Of a stretch of DNA of 7,671 bases, positions 1 through 6,571 are shown in pieces (within the stretch, counting starts at the first letter, position 1; each line of letters opens with the position of its first letter). Origin of the DNA: Porticoccaceae bacterium (lineage in GTDB: Bacteria > Pseudomonadota > Gammaproteobacteria > Pseudomonadales > Porticoccaceae); the NCBI GenBank assembly GCA_002591625.1, contig PCDB01000031.1:101737-109407 (forward strand). The letters are read 5' to 3'. The position numbers and the translations under genes are program-made. Below the pieces are notes generated by a model, which saw only the letters and a list, made by a program, of their open reading frames with translations, had not been told where the DNA came from and ran no database searches.

Positions 1-171
1 GGGCCTGGGAGAGTTATGGCAGGATCAGATTGGCCTGTTTGCAATTTAGCTTCAGATTACAGCGGAGCGATTGATCTTATTAGAACATGTATCTCAGAAT
101 ATAACGGCCACGATCAGGAATGCATTATGAGAAATTCTGCGGTTTCGGCATATAGTCTAGACCTGTCATAG
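1..171 (+). CDS. Amidohydrolase family 2 (metal-dependent TIM-barrel hydrolase), C-terminal fragment
   Basis: The frame is open from base 1 to a TAG at 169-171, giving the last 56 residues of a protein that begins outside the window. The fragment opens with GPGRVMAGSDWPVC, the hallmark strand-8 motif of PF04909 amidohydrolases (L-fuconolactonase and lactone/decarboxylase relatives). In this family the Asp of GSDWP is a metal and catalytic ligand. The family's usual C-terminal helix with an 'N-A-x-x-x-Y' signature follows, seen here as RNSAVSAYSL. The enzyme would be cytosolic and would act on a lactone or similar carbon substrate; the substrate cannot be read from this piece. Its stop lies only 10 bp from the stop of the convergent PP2C phosphatase gene, with no room for a separate terminator. 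Confidence 0.85.
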   Translation, partial: GPGRVMAGSDWPVCNLASDYSGAIDLIRTCISEYNGHDQECIMRNSAVSAYSLDLS

Positions 172-181
172 AGTTTTCAAT

Positions 182-955
182 TCAAGAAACGGTCATCAGG
201 ATTCCGGTAATATTGTCTTTACCTCCTCTTTCCAACGCCTGACAGGTTATTTTTTTTAGAATTTTCTCTGGCCGATTGCCTTGCAGCATATTCTGAACTT
301 CATCAAAAGCAAATTCTCGATATAGCCCGTCGCTGCTGATGAGATATCGATCGCCAGATTTTATGACTGCGCTTTGCATCTCTATCCTGAGATTCTGATG
401 GATACCAATTGCACGAGTCAACACGTTTGCGGAAGGAAGCAATTGAGCCTCGTCCCGAGAGATCTCGCCACGACGAAATCGCTCCTGCGCTAAACAGTGG
501 TCTTCGGTCATCAGATCCAAAACTCCACCGCGTAAGCGATAGATTCGGCTATCGCCAGCCCATAGAAAAATAGCCAGTGACCGATAAGCAAACAAGGCAG
601 CGACCGTGCTGCCCACAACTTTTTTACCATACATGTTTCGACAAGTATTATTAGCTAGAAGAAAGCGAGTCTCTAAGTCCTTTACACTTTCAGTCAGCGT
701 TTCGAGCGGTGCAAAACTTCGGATACTGTCTATAACAGAAGCACTTGCCTTGTCTCCGCGCAAGTGGCCACCCATGCCGTCTGCGACTAACCATAAGCCT
801 TTCTTCTCATCCACATAGAGAGCGTCCTCATTGGTGGTTCGAACAAGACCGATATTGCTGTCGGAGCACGTATGAAAGACGAAAGACAAATCAGATTGAG
901 ACTTTGCCAAGTCAGCTTCGATATCCTCTAGGTGACGAGGATTTATTTGTGGCAA
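182..955 (-). CDS. PP2C-family serine/threonine protein phosphatase
   Basis: A 257-residue, single-domain, soluble PP2C (PPM) phosphatase, the usual size for bacterial Stp/PrpC/PppA types. It would remove phosphate from Ser/Thr residues using two Mn/Mg ions. Visible motifs in order are NED at 42-44, DGMGG at 59-63, GST at 115-117, GDSR at 134-137, SDGL at 208-211 and GGKDNIT at 244-250. These carry the metal-binding Asp residues, so it should be active. There is no signal peptide or membrane segment. The start is TTG at 955-953: an in-frame TAA lies 8 codons upstream, no ATG or GTG precedes the conserved core, and a GGGAG Shine-Dalgarno sits 7 nt before the TTG. It lies 52 bp downstream of a protein kinase gene on the same strand, so it is probably co-transcribed and may counteract that kinase. 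Confidence 0.93.
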   Translation of the reverse strand: MPQINPRHLEDIEADLAKSQSDLSFVFHTCSDSNIGLVRTTNEDALYVDEKKGLWLVADGMGGHLRGDKASASVIDSIRSFAPLETLTESVKDLETRFLLANNTCRNMYGKKVVGSTVAALFAYRSLAIFLWAGDSRIYRLRGGVLDLMTEDHCLAQERFRRGEISRDEAQLLPSANVLTRAIGIHQNLRIEMQSAVIKSGDRYLISSDGLYREFAFDEVQNMLQGNRPEKILKKITCQALERGGKDNITGILMTVS

Positions 956-962
956 AGAACAG

Positions 963-967
963 CTCCC
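963..967 (-). promoter_or_regulatory. Shine-Dalgarno site deciding the TTG start of the PP2C gene
   Basis: On the - strand GGGAG is followed by 7 nt and then TTG at 955-953. No ATG or GTG exists between this site and the in-frame stop at 980-982, so the site supports a TTG start. Confidence 0.6.
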
Positions 968-1007
968 AACAATAATAATTTACATTCAAAGAAATCCATC
1001 TAGTTGC

Positions 1008-1973
1008 TCATTCTAAGTTAGGGCTCCCGGAAACCCAATTTTCCTTGAGAATGCGAACAATCTCGCCAGCGGATGCCGGGCGATTATGCGGCTCTTTCTG
1101 CAGGCACCGCATCGCCAGATCAGCAAGCACATTAGGTACGGATGGACCACCTACCGATTTCGCATCTTTCGGAATATCTGAACGTATTTGATCCATTAAA
1201 ACCCTCACGATCTCGCCTTGAAAGGGGGTAGACCCCGTTAAAACCTCATACAAAACGGCTCCTAAACTATAAATATCTGCTTGAAAACTAATCGCTGGAT
1301 CGCGATCAATTTGCTCAGGCGACATGTACATTACTGTGCCCTGAAGTTTGGCTTCCCCTGTCATACCGACTTCGTTATCAATTTCAGTTTGCTCAAAGTT
1401 ATCCTCGGCCCGAAGGGGATCTTTATGCCAAACTTTAGCTAATCCCCAGTCGAGCAATAACACTTCGCCGTAAGGTCCAATCAAGATATTTTCGGGCTTA
1501 ACATCACGGTGCAAAACTCCGACAGAGTGTGCATAGCCAAGCGCGTTTCCTAATTGAATTATTACATCCATCAATTGTGTCAAATCATAGCGCTCGCGAT
1601 AATTCATTACCTCCCGCAAAGTATAACCATGGACCAATTTCATTGTGAAATAGTAGTTGCCGCGATTGTCGCGCCCTATTTCATGTGCTGGTATTGTATT
1701 GGGATGCTGCAGCATGGCACAAATGCGAGCCTCTCTAAGCAGGCGCTTATTTTCAATTGGGTCTTTTTGATACTTCTTTTTTAATGTCTTGTAGCAAACA
1801 GTTCGACGCAGATGCAGATCGCGACACGATTGGATTAGCGACTTGCCTCCAGTCGCAAGCGTGGAAAAAAATGCATAACGTGTTTTTGGATTAAGGACTT
1901 CGGGTAAAGGTGCGTCTGTCTCCTCTAAGTAAAGACGATTATCAGTCTTCTTTTGTTGCGGAAAGTCAAGCAT
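1008..1973 (-). CDS. Hanks-type serine/threonine protein kinase (soluble)
   Basis: A 321-residue eukaryotic-like protein kinase that transfers phosphate from ATP to Ser/Thr of protein targets. Visible elements are a glycine-loop-like segment near 40-50, the ATP-anchoring Lys62 (CYKTLK), the helix-C Glu81, the catalytic loop HRDVKPEN at 155-162, the metal-binding DWG at 175-177 in place of DFG, SPE at 218-220 in place of APE, Asp233 (ADIYSLG) and Arg298 (NRPA). DWG is common in bacterial kinases of this group and does not suggest an inactive enzyme. The activation segment is long and acidic, about 180-212. The protein ends just after the kinase domain, with no transmembrane segment and no PASTA or other sensor domain, so it is probably cytosolic. 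The start is ATG at 1973; the nearest SD-like GAGGG lies rather far upstream. The PP2C gene follows after 52 bp. Confidence 0.94.
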   Translation of the reverse strand: MLDFPQQKKTDNRLYLEETDAPLPEVLNPKTRYAFFSTLATGGKSLIQSCRDLHLRRTVCYKTLKKKYQKDPIENKRLLREARICAMLQHPNTIPAHEIGRDNRGNYYFTMKLVHGYTLREVMNYRERYDLTQLMDVIIQLGNALGYAHSVGVLHRDVKPENILIGPYGEVLLLDWGLAKVWHKDPLRAEDNFEQTEIDNEVGMTGEAKLQGTVMYMSPEQIDRDPAISFQADIYSLGAVLYEVLTGSTPFQGEIVRVLMDQIRSDIPKDAKSVGGPSVPNVLADLAMRCLQKEPHNRPASAGEIVRILKENWVSGSPNLE

Positions 1974-2054
1974 TGTTTAGTTTTACCCTCGAATCACTGC
2001 CGGATCCATTTGCATAGCTGACACTCTTTTCGGTTATCTCTTGCAATCCTGCCC

Positions 2055-2082
2055 ATAATCAACGGTCTAAATCTGTTGACAA
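2055..2082 (-). promoter_or_regulatory. Candidate sigma70 promoter for the kinase-phosphatase pair
   Basis: On the - strand TTGTCA (2082-2077, 5 of 6 to the -35 consensus) and GATTAT (2060-2055, 4 of 6 to the -10 consensus) are separated by 16 bp, about 80 bp upstream of the kinase ATG. This is the best promoter-like pair I found in the 1974-2218 gap. Match by eye only. Confidence 0.35.
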
Positions 2083-2218
2083 GACACTTTTCTCACTGGT
2101 TTGTTAGGCACTCCTAATGTTTTAAATTTTGCCATATTAAAGATCTTATCTCATCTTGCTACTCAAACAATTAGTTTTCTTATCTATCCAATCAAAAACT
2201 TTACTCAAATAGTTTAAA

Positions 2219-2837
2219 TTAGGGGTTGGGGTTATTGTAGAAAACTTTATTGACTCTGGATTGATAGCGGCGGAGAAAAATTTTTCGAGTTCTCTGTGGC
2301 CAATCAGAAAACAGGAGACTCAATACAATTCGTTTTTCCCCCTTCGAGCATCGGCCGGACAAGATGCCTAACATGATTACCTTGAAACAACACCAGAGAG
2401 TTTACAATATTTGATTTTGGTAGAGTGGTAGTAACCAAATTTGGCTGGAGTTCTAACTTAGCAAAGTTTTCTTTTGTGTTCTCAACAAGGACCAGTATGC
2501 CTGCCCAACGCTGGCCCAAATAGATACTTCCATCCACGTGCCAGTCGATACCATCACCGCCGTTGCTACCTTCATAGAGCAATACGCTTGAGCGATTTGT
2601 ATTCTCAGCAGGCACATATTCAAGAGACTTCAACCCCGTTGCTTCTCGAACTTTGGCAATGAACCTGCGGGATTGCAGGTATTCAAGCCAATGCCCAGAA
2701 CATGTTTTTCTGAGCTCATGTCCTCCAATTGCAGAGCCTCGACGCCAAGGCGTATTGCTTATTACCCACTCATTCTTGAGCTGCTCGAGATCACTAAGTG
2801 CCTCTTGATAAGTGTGATCAGGTAATGCATTTTGCAC
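2219..2837 (-). pseudogene. 2OG-Fe(II) oxygenase, frameshifted near the C-terminus
   Basis: The uninterrupted frame (GTG at 2837 to TGA at 2304) gives 177 residues with the double-stranded beta-helix pattern of prolyl-hydroxylase-like 2-oxoglutarate/Fe(II) oxygenases. The iron ligands are H100 and D102 (DWHVDGS) and H158 (HLVRPMLEGG). The frame then ends abnormally after GGK-TNCIESPVF. Skipping one base in the G5A5 tract (2333-2342) gives GGK-RIVLSLLFSDWPQ and continues to TAA at 2219-2221. This restores the Arg that binds 2-oxoglutarate and the final core strand, for about 205 residues. As written the product would lack that Arg. The 5' end is also uncertain: the GTG has no SD, and protein-like sequence (KFYVV just before QNALPD) continues in frame upstream without an ATG, GTG or TTG. 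The substrate is unknown. It is divergent from the broken NTF2-like gene. Sequencing error or a natural one-base insertion would both explain it. Confidence 0.8.
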
Positions 2838-2975
2838 AACATAAAATTTTTGGGCGTCACAATCAAAGACACCGTGCTTATTGAGTTTGTTATGTTTATG
2901 CAGTGCCCACTTTGCAGATAGTGTTTTTAATATTGATTAAATCATTTTTCTAAGAGAATTTGTTTCAAAATGCAA

Positions 2976-2979
2976 AGGA
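2976..2979 (+). promoter_or_regulatory. Shine-Dalgarno site of the broken NTF2-like gene
   Basis: AGGA lies 7 nt before the ATG at 2987, a good bacterial ribosome site. Its survival in front of a reading frame that hits a stop after 31 codons supports a gene that was recently functional. Confidence 0.5.
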
Positions 2980-2986
2980 ATTAGAC

Positions 2987-3384
2987 ATGACTGATAGCGA
3001 GGAGATTGAGACCAGCAACTCTCCATCTGAAACCGTAATAAATTTCTTCAATCTGTTCAACGAAGCGGATGCGTGCACCTAAGACCCCATGTTTGATGCG
3101 TCCTGTGTGCTCATAATTGATCATAAAATCAGTTTATTCGAACAATACAGTGACGCCATCGATTTTGAAGCCCTGCGCAAGACAGGATGGGAAAAGTAAA
3201 ACACCAATTCATTAGAACCGTTTTGGAGGATGCAACGACTTCAATGGTTAGATTCAAATGTTCAAGATTAGATGGGAGTGACTGCGAGATTTCTAACACG
3301 GATGCGACCCATTTATTAGTGAAAGTAGGTAGCGAATGGAAAATTAAAGCAGTTTTTATTCATGGTAATCTAGTGGTGCAATAG
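2987..3384 (+). pseudogene. NTF2-like (SnoaL/DUF4440-type) protein, disrupted by a stop and a frameshift
   Basis: ATG at 2987 with an AGGA ribosome site starts a frame that reads 31 residues (ending NLFNEADACT) to TAA at 3080-3082. The same frame then continues in protein-like sequence (DPMFDASCVLIIDHK, then DFEALRKTGWEK) to TAA at 3197-3199. The remainder is found one frame back, open from about 3187 to TAG at 3382-3384, with VRFKCSRLDGSD and SEWKIKAVFIHGNLVVQ. Joined, the pieces make about 130 residues with the N-terminal helix, central strands and final 'W-K-I-x-A' strand typical of cone-shaped NTF2-like folds. These small cytosolic proteins act as isomerases, hydratases or unknown ligand binders. 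At least two lesions are required, a nonsense codon and a -1 frame change near 3190-3200. Family assignment is by pattern only. Its downstream neighbour is an SDR gene on the same strand, a common pairing, so both may once have shared a pathway. Confidence 0.75.
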
Positions 3385-3501
3385 CTTTTAGTGGGAGCAT
3401 TTATAGAATAATATGTTGTCATCGATGGAGTTAAAGCTGTCTCGGGTCATAAATATGCGCCAACCGTTATAACTGCTGACTTTAAAACAGAACTCAAAGA
3501 T

Positions 3502-3506
3502 GGAGG
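3502..3506 (+). promoter_or_regulatory. Shine-Dalgarno site deciding the TTG start of the SDR gene
   Basis: GGAGG followed by 6 nt and TTG at 3513-3515. This near-perfect site, with an in-frame TAA upstream at 3483-3485 and no in-frame ATG or GTG before the Rossmann motif, fixes the start at the TTG. Confidence 0.7.
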
Positions 3507-3512
3507 AGCAGA

Positions 3513-4406
3513 TTGGGAGTAACAAAGAAAATCCTCGTGACAGGAGCAAACAAAGGTATAGGCTTGGCTGTTTGCGAGGCCTTGCTAGAGTCATACTCAG
3601 AGACATTTGTTTTTCTCGGTTGTCGAAACACAGATCTAGGAAACAGAGCCATTAAGACAATTCTCGAGAAAAATCCCGAGTGTGAGAACCGCATTGCTCT
3701 CATTGAAATTGATGTTACTGATGATACTTCTGTGCAGGTGGCGGCAGACAGAATCAGGAAATACAATGCTTCGAGTGGGCCAAATCTTTTTGGAATCGTT
3801 AATAATGCAGGCATAGCCCGATCGGACAGCGGTCCAGACGAAGTTTTGGAAGTCAACACCATGGGACCAAAGCGAGTGATTGATCATTTTTTCGAGATTT
3901 TACAACCAGATGACGGTCGCGTAGTTAACGTTACGTCAGCATCTGGACCTAACTACTTATCTAGATGTGACAGAATGACCCGCGAGATCTTGACCAGTGA
4001 GAGTGTAAGTTGGAATCAAATCAGAGAGATATGTAGCGACTATGTCAGAAAATATAACAATGCGCCGGCTCGAGTAAAAACTCAATTGATCGACGATGTT
4101 TATGGATTTTCGAAAGCTTGTACTAATGCTCTGACCATGGTTCAAGCGAGACTCTATCCAAATCTAAAAATTAACGCTTGCACGCCGGGGTTTATTGAGA
4201 CCGATATGACAAGACCTATGGCGGCCCGACATGGGCGAACACCAGCTGAGATGGGGATGAAATCAGCAAATGAGGGGACATACTCGAGCATCTTTCTTTT
4301 AACGGAAAAAAGCGTTGGGTCGGGCTTTTACTTCGGCAGCGATTGTCTGAGAAGTCCAATGGACAGGTACAGATCACCGGGGGACCCTGAATACAAGGGA
4401 CAATAA
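3513..4406 (+). CDS. Short-chain dehydrogenase/reductase, carbonyl-reductase (CBR1-like) type
   Basis: A 297-residue NAD(P)-dependent oxidoreductase of the classical SDR superfamily. Motifs are TGANKGIG at 10-17 (dinucleotide binding), CRN at 37-39 after strand 2 (a basic residue here favours NADP), NNAG at 97-100, Asn115, Ser142 or Ser144 in VTSASG, the catalytic YGFSK at 197-201, and the PGFIET loop at 225-230. About 40 extra residues lie between the Ser and the Tyr. This is the insertion typical of monomeric carbonyl reductases and their plant relatives, and it argues against a simple FabG-type enzyme. The enzyme is cytosolic and probably reduces a ketone or aldehyde; the substrate is unknown. 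It starts at TTG with an excellent GGAGG site. The remains of an NTF2-like gene lie 128 bp upstream on the same strand. The gene looks intact from end to end. Confidence 0.93.
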   Translation: MGVTKKILVTGANKGIGLAVCEALLESYSETFVFLGCRNTDLGNRAIKTILEKNPECENRIALIEIDVTDDTSVQVAADRIRKYNASSGPNLFGIVNNAGIARSDSGPDEVLEVNTMGPKRVIDHFFEILQPDDGRVVNVTSASGPNYLSRCDRMTREILTSESVSWNQIREICSDYVRKYNNAPARVKTQLIDDVYGFSKACTNALTMVQARLYPNLKINACTPGFIETDMTRPMAARHGRTPAEMGMKSANEGTYSSIFLLTEKSVGSGFYFGSDCLRSPMDRYRSPGDPEYKGQ

Positions 4407-4758
4407 ATTTTTTAATTACTAGATTATTGATAACTCATTAAGAGCTTTTGCCGGAATAGTGAGCTCCTACGTTTTCATATGCCAGAAGAGAGTTGTCGGG
4501 ACGCCCGTAAAATTTTAGTTGCCACCTCGTGATAAGAAATTGGACTGGGTCCATGTTTATTTGGCTCAGCCTTAACCGAGAAAAAATTTGGTTAATAGGT
4601 TTTTTTTCATCCCTAATCTCTGGCTATTGGCAAAGTTCAAATCTTCGCTCAAAAACTCAGATTGTGAGTTTTCTGCAATTCGGCAAACAACTACTTGGAT
4701 CCGATAGAAAACTTATTCCGTACGTCTACAGCAAAAAATAAAAAAAGGGGAATGGACT
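4407..4758. other. Intergenic stretch without a supported gene
   Basis: 352 bp between the SDR stop and the lipoprotein start, AT-rich. A GTG-initiated frame of 70 codons (4529-4741, +) has no ribosome site and no recognisable motif, and I do not accept it as a gene. A 38-codon frame on the - strand (4438-4554) looks somewhat protein-like but is unsupported. No clear hairpin terminator follows the SDR gene. A promoter for the lipoprotein gene presumably lies here, but none stands out. Confidence 0.5.
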
Positions 4759-6261
4759 ATGTTGCGTACTATCACATTCGTTTTCGCTGTCGGATCAATG
4801 CTGTGGTTGAGCGGATGCGGAAGGTCGGGTTCGACTTATATTGAAGACGCCCCACCTTCGCTCGCGATTGATGTGGACGAAAATTTAGTTGTTGAGGAGA
4901 ACCTTACAACCGTGGCGGACATTAAACTAGTCAACGGAGATCTGCAAGACGCTGAACTTCAGATTACGGGTCCAGATAATGAACACTTTGAGTTGGTTGC
5001 GGGTTCACAACTGAGCTTTGTTAGTGCGCCTGATTTTGAAAATCCAGCTAGTGACGATAGTGATAATACCTATGAGATTACTATCGAAGCGTCAAGCGGC
5101 ACGTCATCCGCGTCCAAGGCACTGGCAGTGACCGTAATAGATGTTCAAGAGCTTCATCTAGGTCCATACTTCCCAATTACAGAGAACGAACGTGATTATC
5201 TAAATTATGATCAGGTAGATTCGAATATGATCGTAGAGGAACTGCATTCAGAAGACACAAAATTTTGGGGCGGGAAATTCTTGGATGATGATCACTTCTT
5301 AGCAACGCGCCAAGACGGCTTTTTTGTCCTCTATGATTTGGTGGATCAAGAGGTACATCGTTTTGACGTAAACGAAACCATAGATCTCTTCAAGCAGGGA
5401 CAGGGGGGGCTTTACAATTTTGATTTTAGAACAGGAAGTGATAACAATTTTGAAATAATTTTTGCAGCCGCGGTAATGAACGATGATCGAACAGCCGAGT
5501 TGGCGGTATATTCCTCCACCATTTCGATTACTGATGGCCTAACAGTGAGTGCACCATATCGGCAATACAAAACCGAGGTAAATTCAAACAGCGAGTACCA
5601 TTTTGGAGGGGACGTACAGATTGTAGGGGAGCAGGTATTTGTCTCCTCTGGCGACAGGCATTGCCGGCCTTGCGCTCAAGACGAAGGCGATCAACGGGGC
5701 AAAATCCTAAGATTCGATATACAGGACGACGGCAAACTAGTGGCGAGCCTTGATAACCCCTTCAAGCAGTTAGGCAGACCTGAAGTTTTTTCCAAGGGGC
5801 ATAGAAATCCCCAGGGAATTGACGTGGCCGTCGAGTTTGATACTGTCTTAGCTGCCGAGCATGGCCCACAAGGAGGTGATGAAATTAACGTCCTCACTGC
5901 GGGGCTCAATTATGGGTGGCCATTAGCAACCTTCGGGGAAGAATACGGAGGGGGGATTATTGGTGTCGAGAGAATCGATGAATATAAGGATTCAGTTCTT
6001 TACTATTTGCCTTCTATCGCCCCTCGAGAGTTAAAGTACGTGGAACAGAACGAACTTTTTCCAGAGCTTGACAATAGTATTGTGATAGCTTCTTTGAAAT
6101 TTGAAATGCTCGTGGTGCTAAAGTTAAATCAAGCGCGCCCTCAACAGAAAGTGATTGACTTGGCTGGTTACGGAAGGATTTCTTCCTTCGACATTAACTC
6201 GAAGGGAGAAATATTTTTTGTCACACACAGCACACCTGGGAAGCTATTTCGAATTAGATAG
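4759..6261 (+). CDS. Lipoprotein with cadherin-like domain and PQQ-dependent sugar dehydrogenase propeller
   Basis: A 500-residue exported protein. Residues 1-20 form a lipoprotein signal with lipobox LSGC, so Cys20 would be lipidated and the protein anchored in an envelope membrane. Residues about 35-130 resemble a cadherin-like beta-sandwich (VDEN, PDFENP, NTYEITIEAS, VTVIDV). Residues about 135-500 match the glucose/sorbosone dehydrogenase (GSDH, YliI/Asd-like) beta-propeller, which oxidises aldose sugars using PQQ and Ca. Motifs are HFGG at 281-284 (His281 in the place of the catalytic His), SSGDR, RGKILRFD at 313-320, GHRNPQG at 347-353, EHGPQGGDEIN at 367-377, GLNYGWP at 382-388, Lys447 and Arg473. 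A C-x-x-C (302, 305) and Ser in place of a second Arg after Arg473 are unusual. The ATG is preceded by AGGGG at 8 nt. The gene is apparently monocistronic, with no PQQ genes nearby. Confidence 0.88.
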   Translation: MLRTITFVFAVGSMLWLSGCGRSGSTYIEDAPPSLAIDVDENLVVEENLTTVADIKLVNGDLQDAELQITGPDNEHFELVAGSQLSFVSAPDFENPASDDSDNTYEITIEASSGTSSASKALAVTVIDVQELHLGPYFPITENERDYLNYDQVDSNMIVEELHSEDTKFWGGKFLDDDHFLATRQDGFFVLYDLVDQEVHRFDVNETIDLFKQGQGGLYNFDFRTGSDNNFEIIFAAAVMNDDRTAELAVYSSTISITDGLTVSAPYRQYKTEVNSNSEYHFGGDVQIVGEQVFVSSGDRHCRPCAQDEGDQRGKILRFDIQDDGKLVASLDNPFKQLGRPEVFSKGHRNPQGIDVAVEFDTVLAAEHGPQGGDEINVLTAGLNYGWPLATFGEEYGGGIIGVERIDEYKDSVLYYLPSIAPRELKYVEQNELFPELDNSIVIASLKFEMLVVLKLNQARPQQKVIDLAGYGRISSFDINSKGEIFFVTHSTPGKLFRIR

Positions 6262-6571
6262 AACTGGACCGATTGACCGCTATTTAGGGTGATGTACTAT
6301 TGAAAAGCAGACCTTGGAGTAATAAAAGATTTAAGAAGGGAATTGACACCCACCGCAAATCGGTTGGTTGGTGGCTACGGCTGGACTTTAAGCTCTTATA
6401 AAATCAATAACTTTAAGACCTTTTTGAGCTGTACCTACCTACCATAAACAAAACCAGGTTGTTTTTTGGCTGATAAAACGCCTCTGAGTAACAATTTATC
6501 CCACATGGGACAAACACCTGTGTTCACATTTATGTACCTCAAAAGATATAACAGCAATCGACATGGATCGA
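6262..6571. other. Convergent intergenic stretch without a supported gene
   Basis: 310 bp between the stop codons of the lipoprotein (+) and the DUF1097 gene (-). A weak inverted pair CCACC...GGTGG at about 6349-6374 is not followed by a T-run, so I do not call a terminator. A 33-codon TTG-initiated basic frame at 6300-6401 (+) is present but unsupported. Nothing else is recognisable. Confidence 0.5.

Noticed and set aside
1983..2009. Eight-residue upstream ORF (MDPAVIRG) before the kinase on the - strand
   Set aside because: Its ATG has no evident ribosome site, and so short a frame is expected by chance. There is no sign of attenuator structure.
3187..3199. Programmed -1 frameshift at GAA-AAG-TAA in the NTF2-like gene
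   Set aside because: The heptamer is not in the right phase for classic tandem slippage, and an earlier in-frame TAA at 3080 would still block translation.
3415..3522. Protein-like open stretch before and overlapping the SDR start (VVIDGVKAVSGHKYAP..., ending GGADWE)
   Set aside because: It has no start codon and is only about 35 codons, a length common by chance. It overlaps the well-supported TTG start, and I recognise no family.
4529..4741. 70-codon GTG-initiated frame on the + strand
   Set aside because: No ribosome site, no motif, a composition dominated by AT-rich codons, and it lies wholly in the gap before the lipoprotein gene.
6348..6376. CCACC...GGTGG inverted repeat as a terminator between convergent genes
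   Set aside because: The stem is only five base pairs with a long loop, and no T-run follows on either strand.
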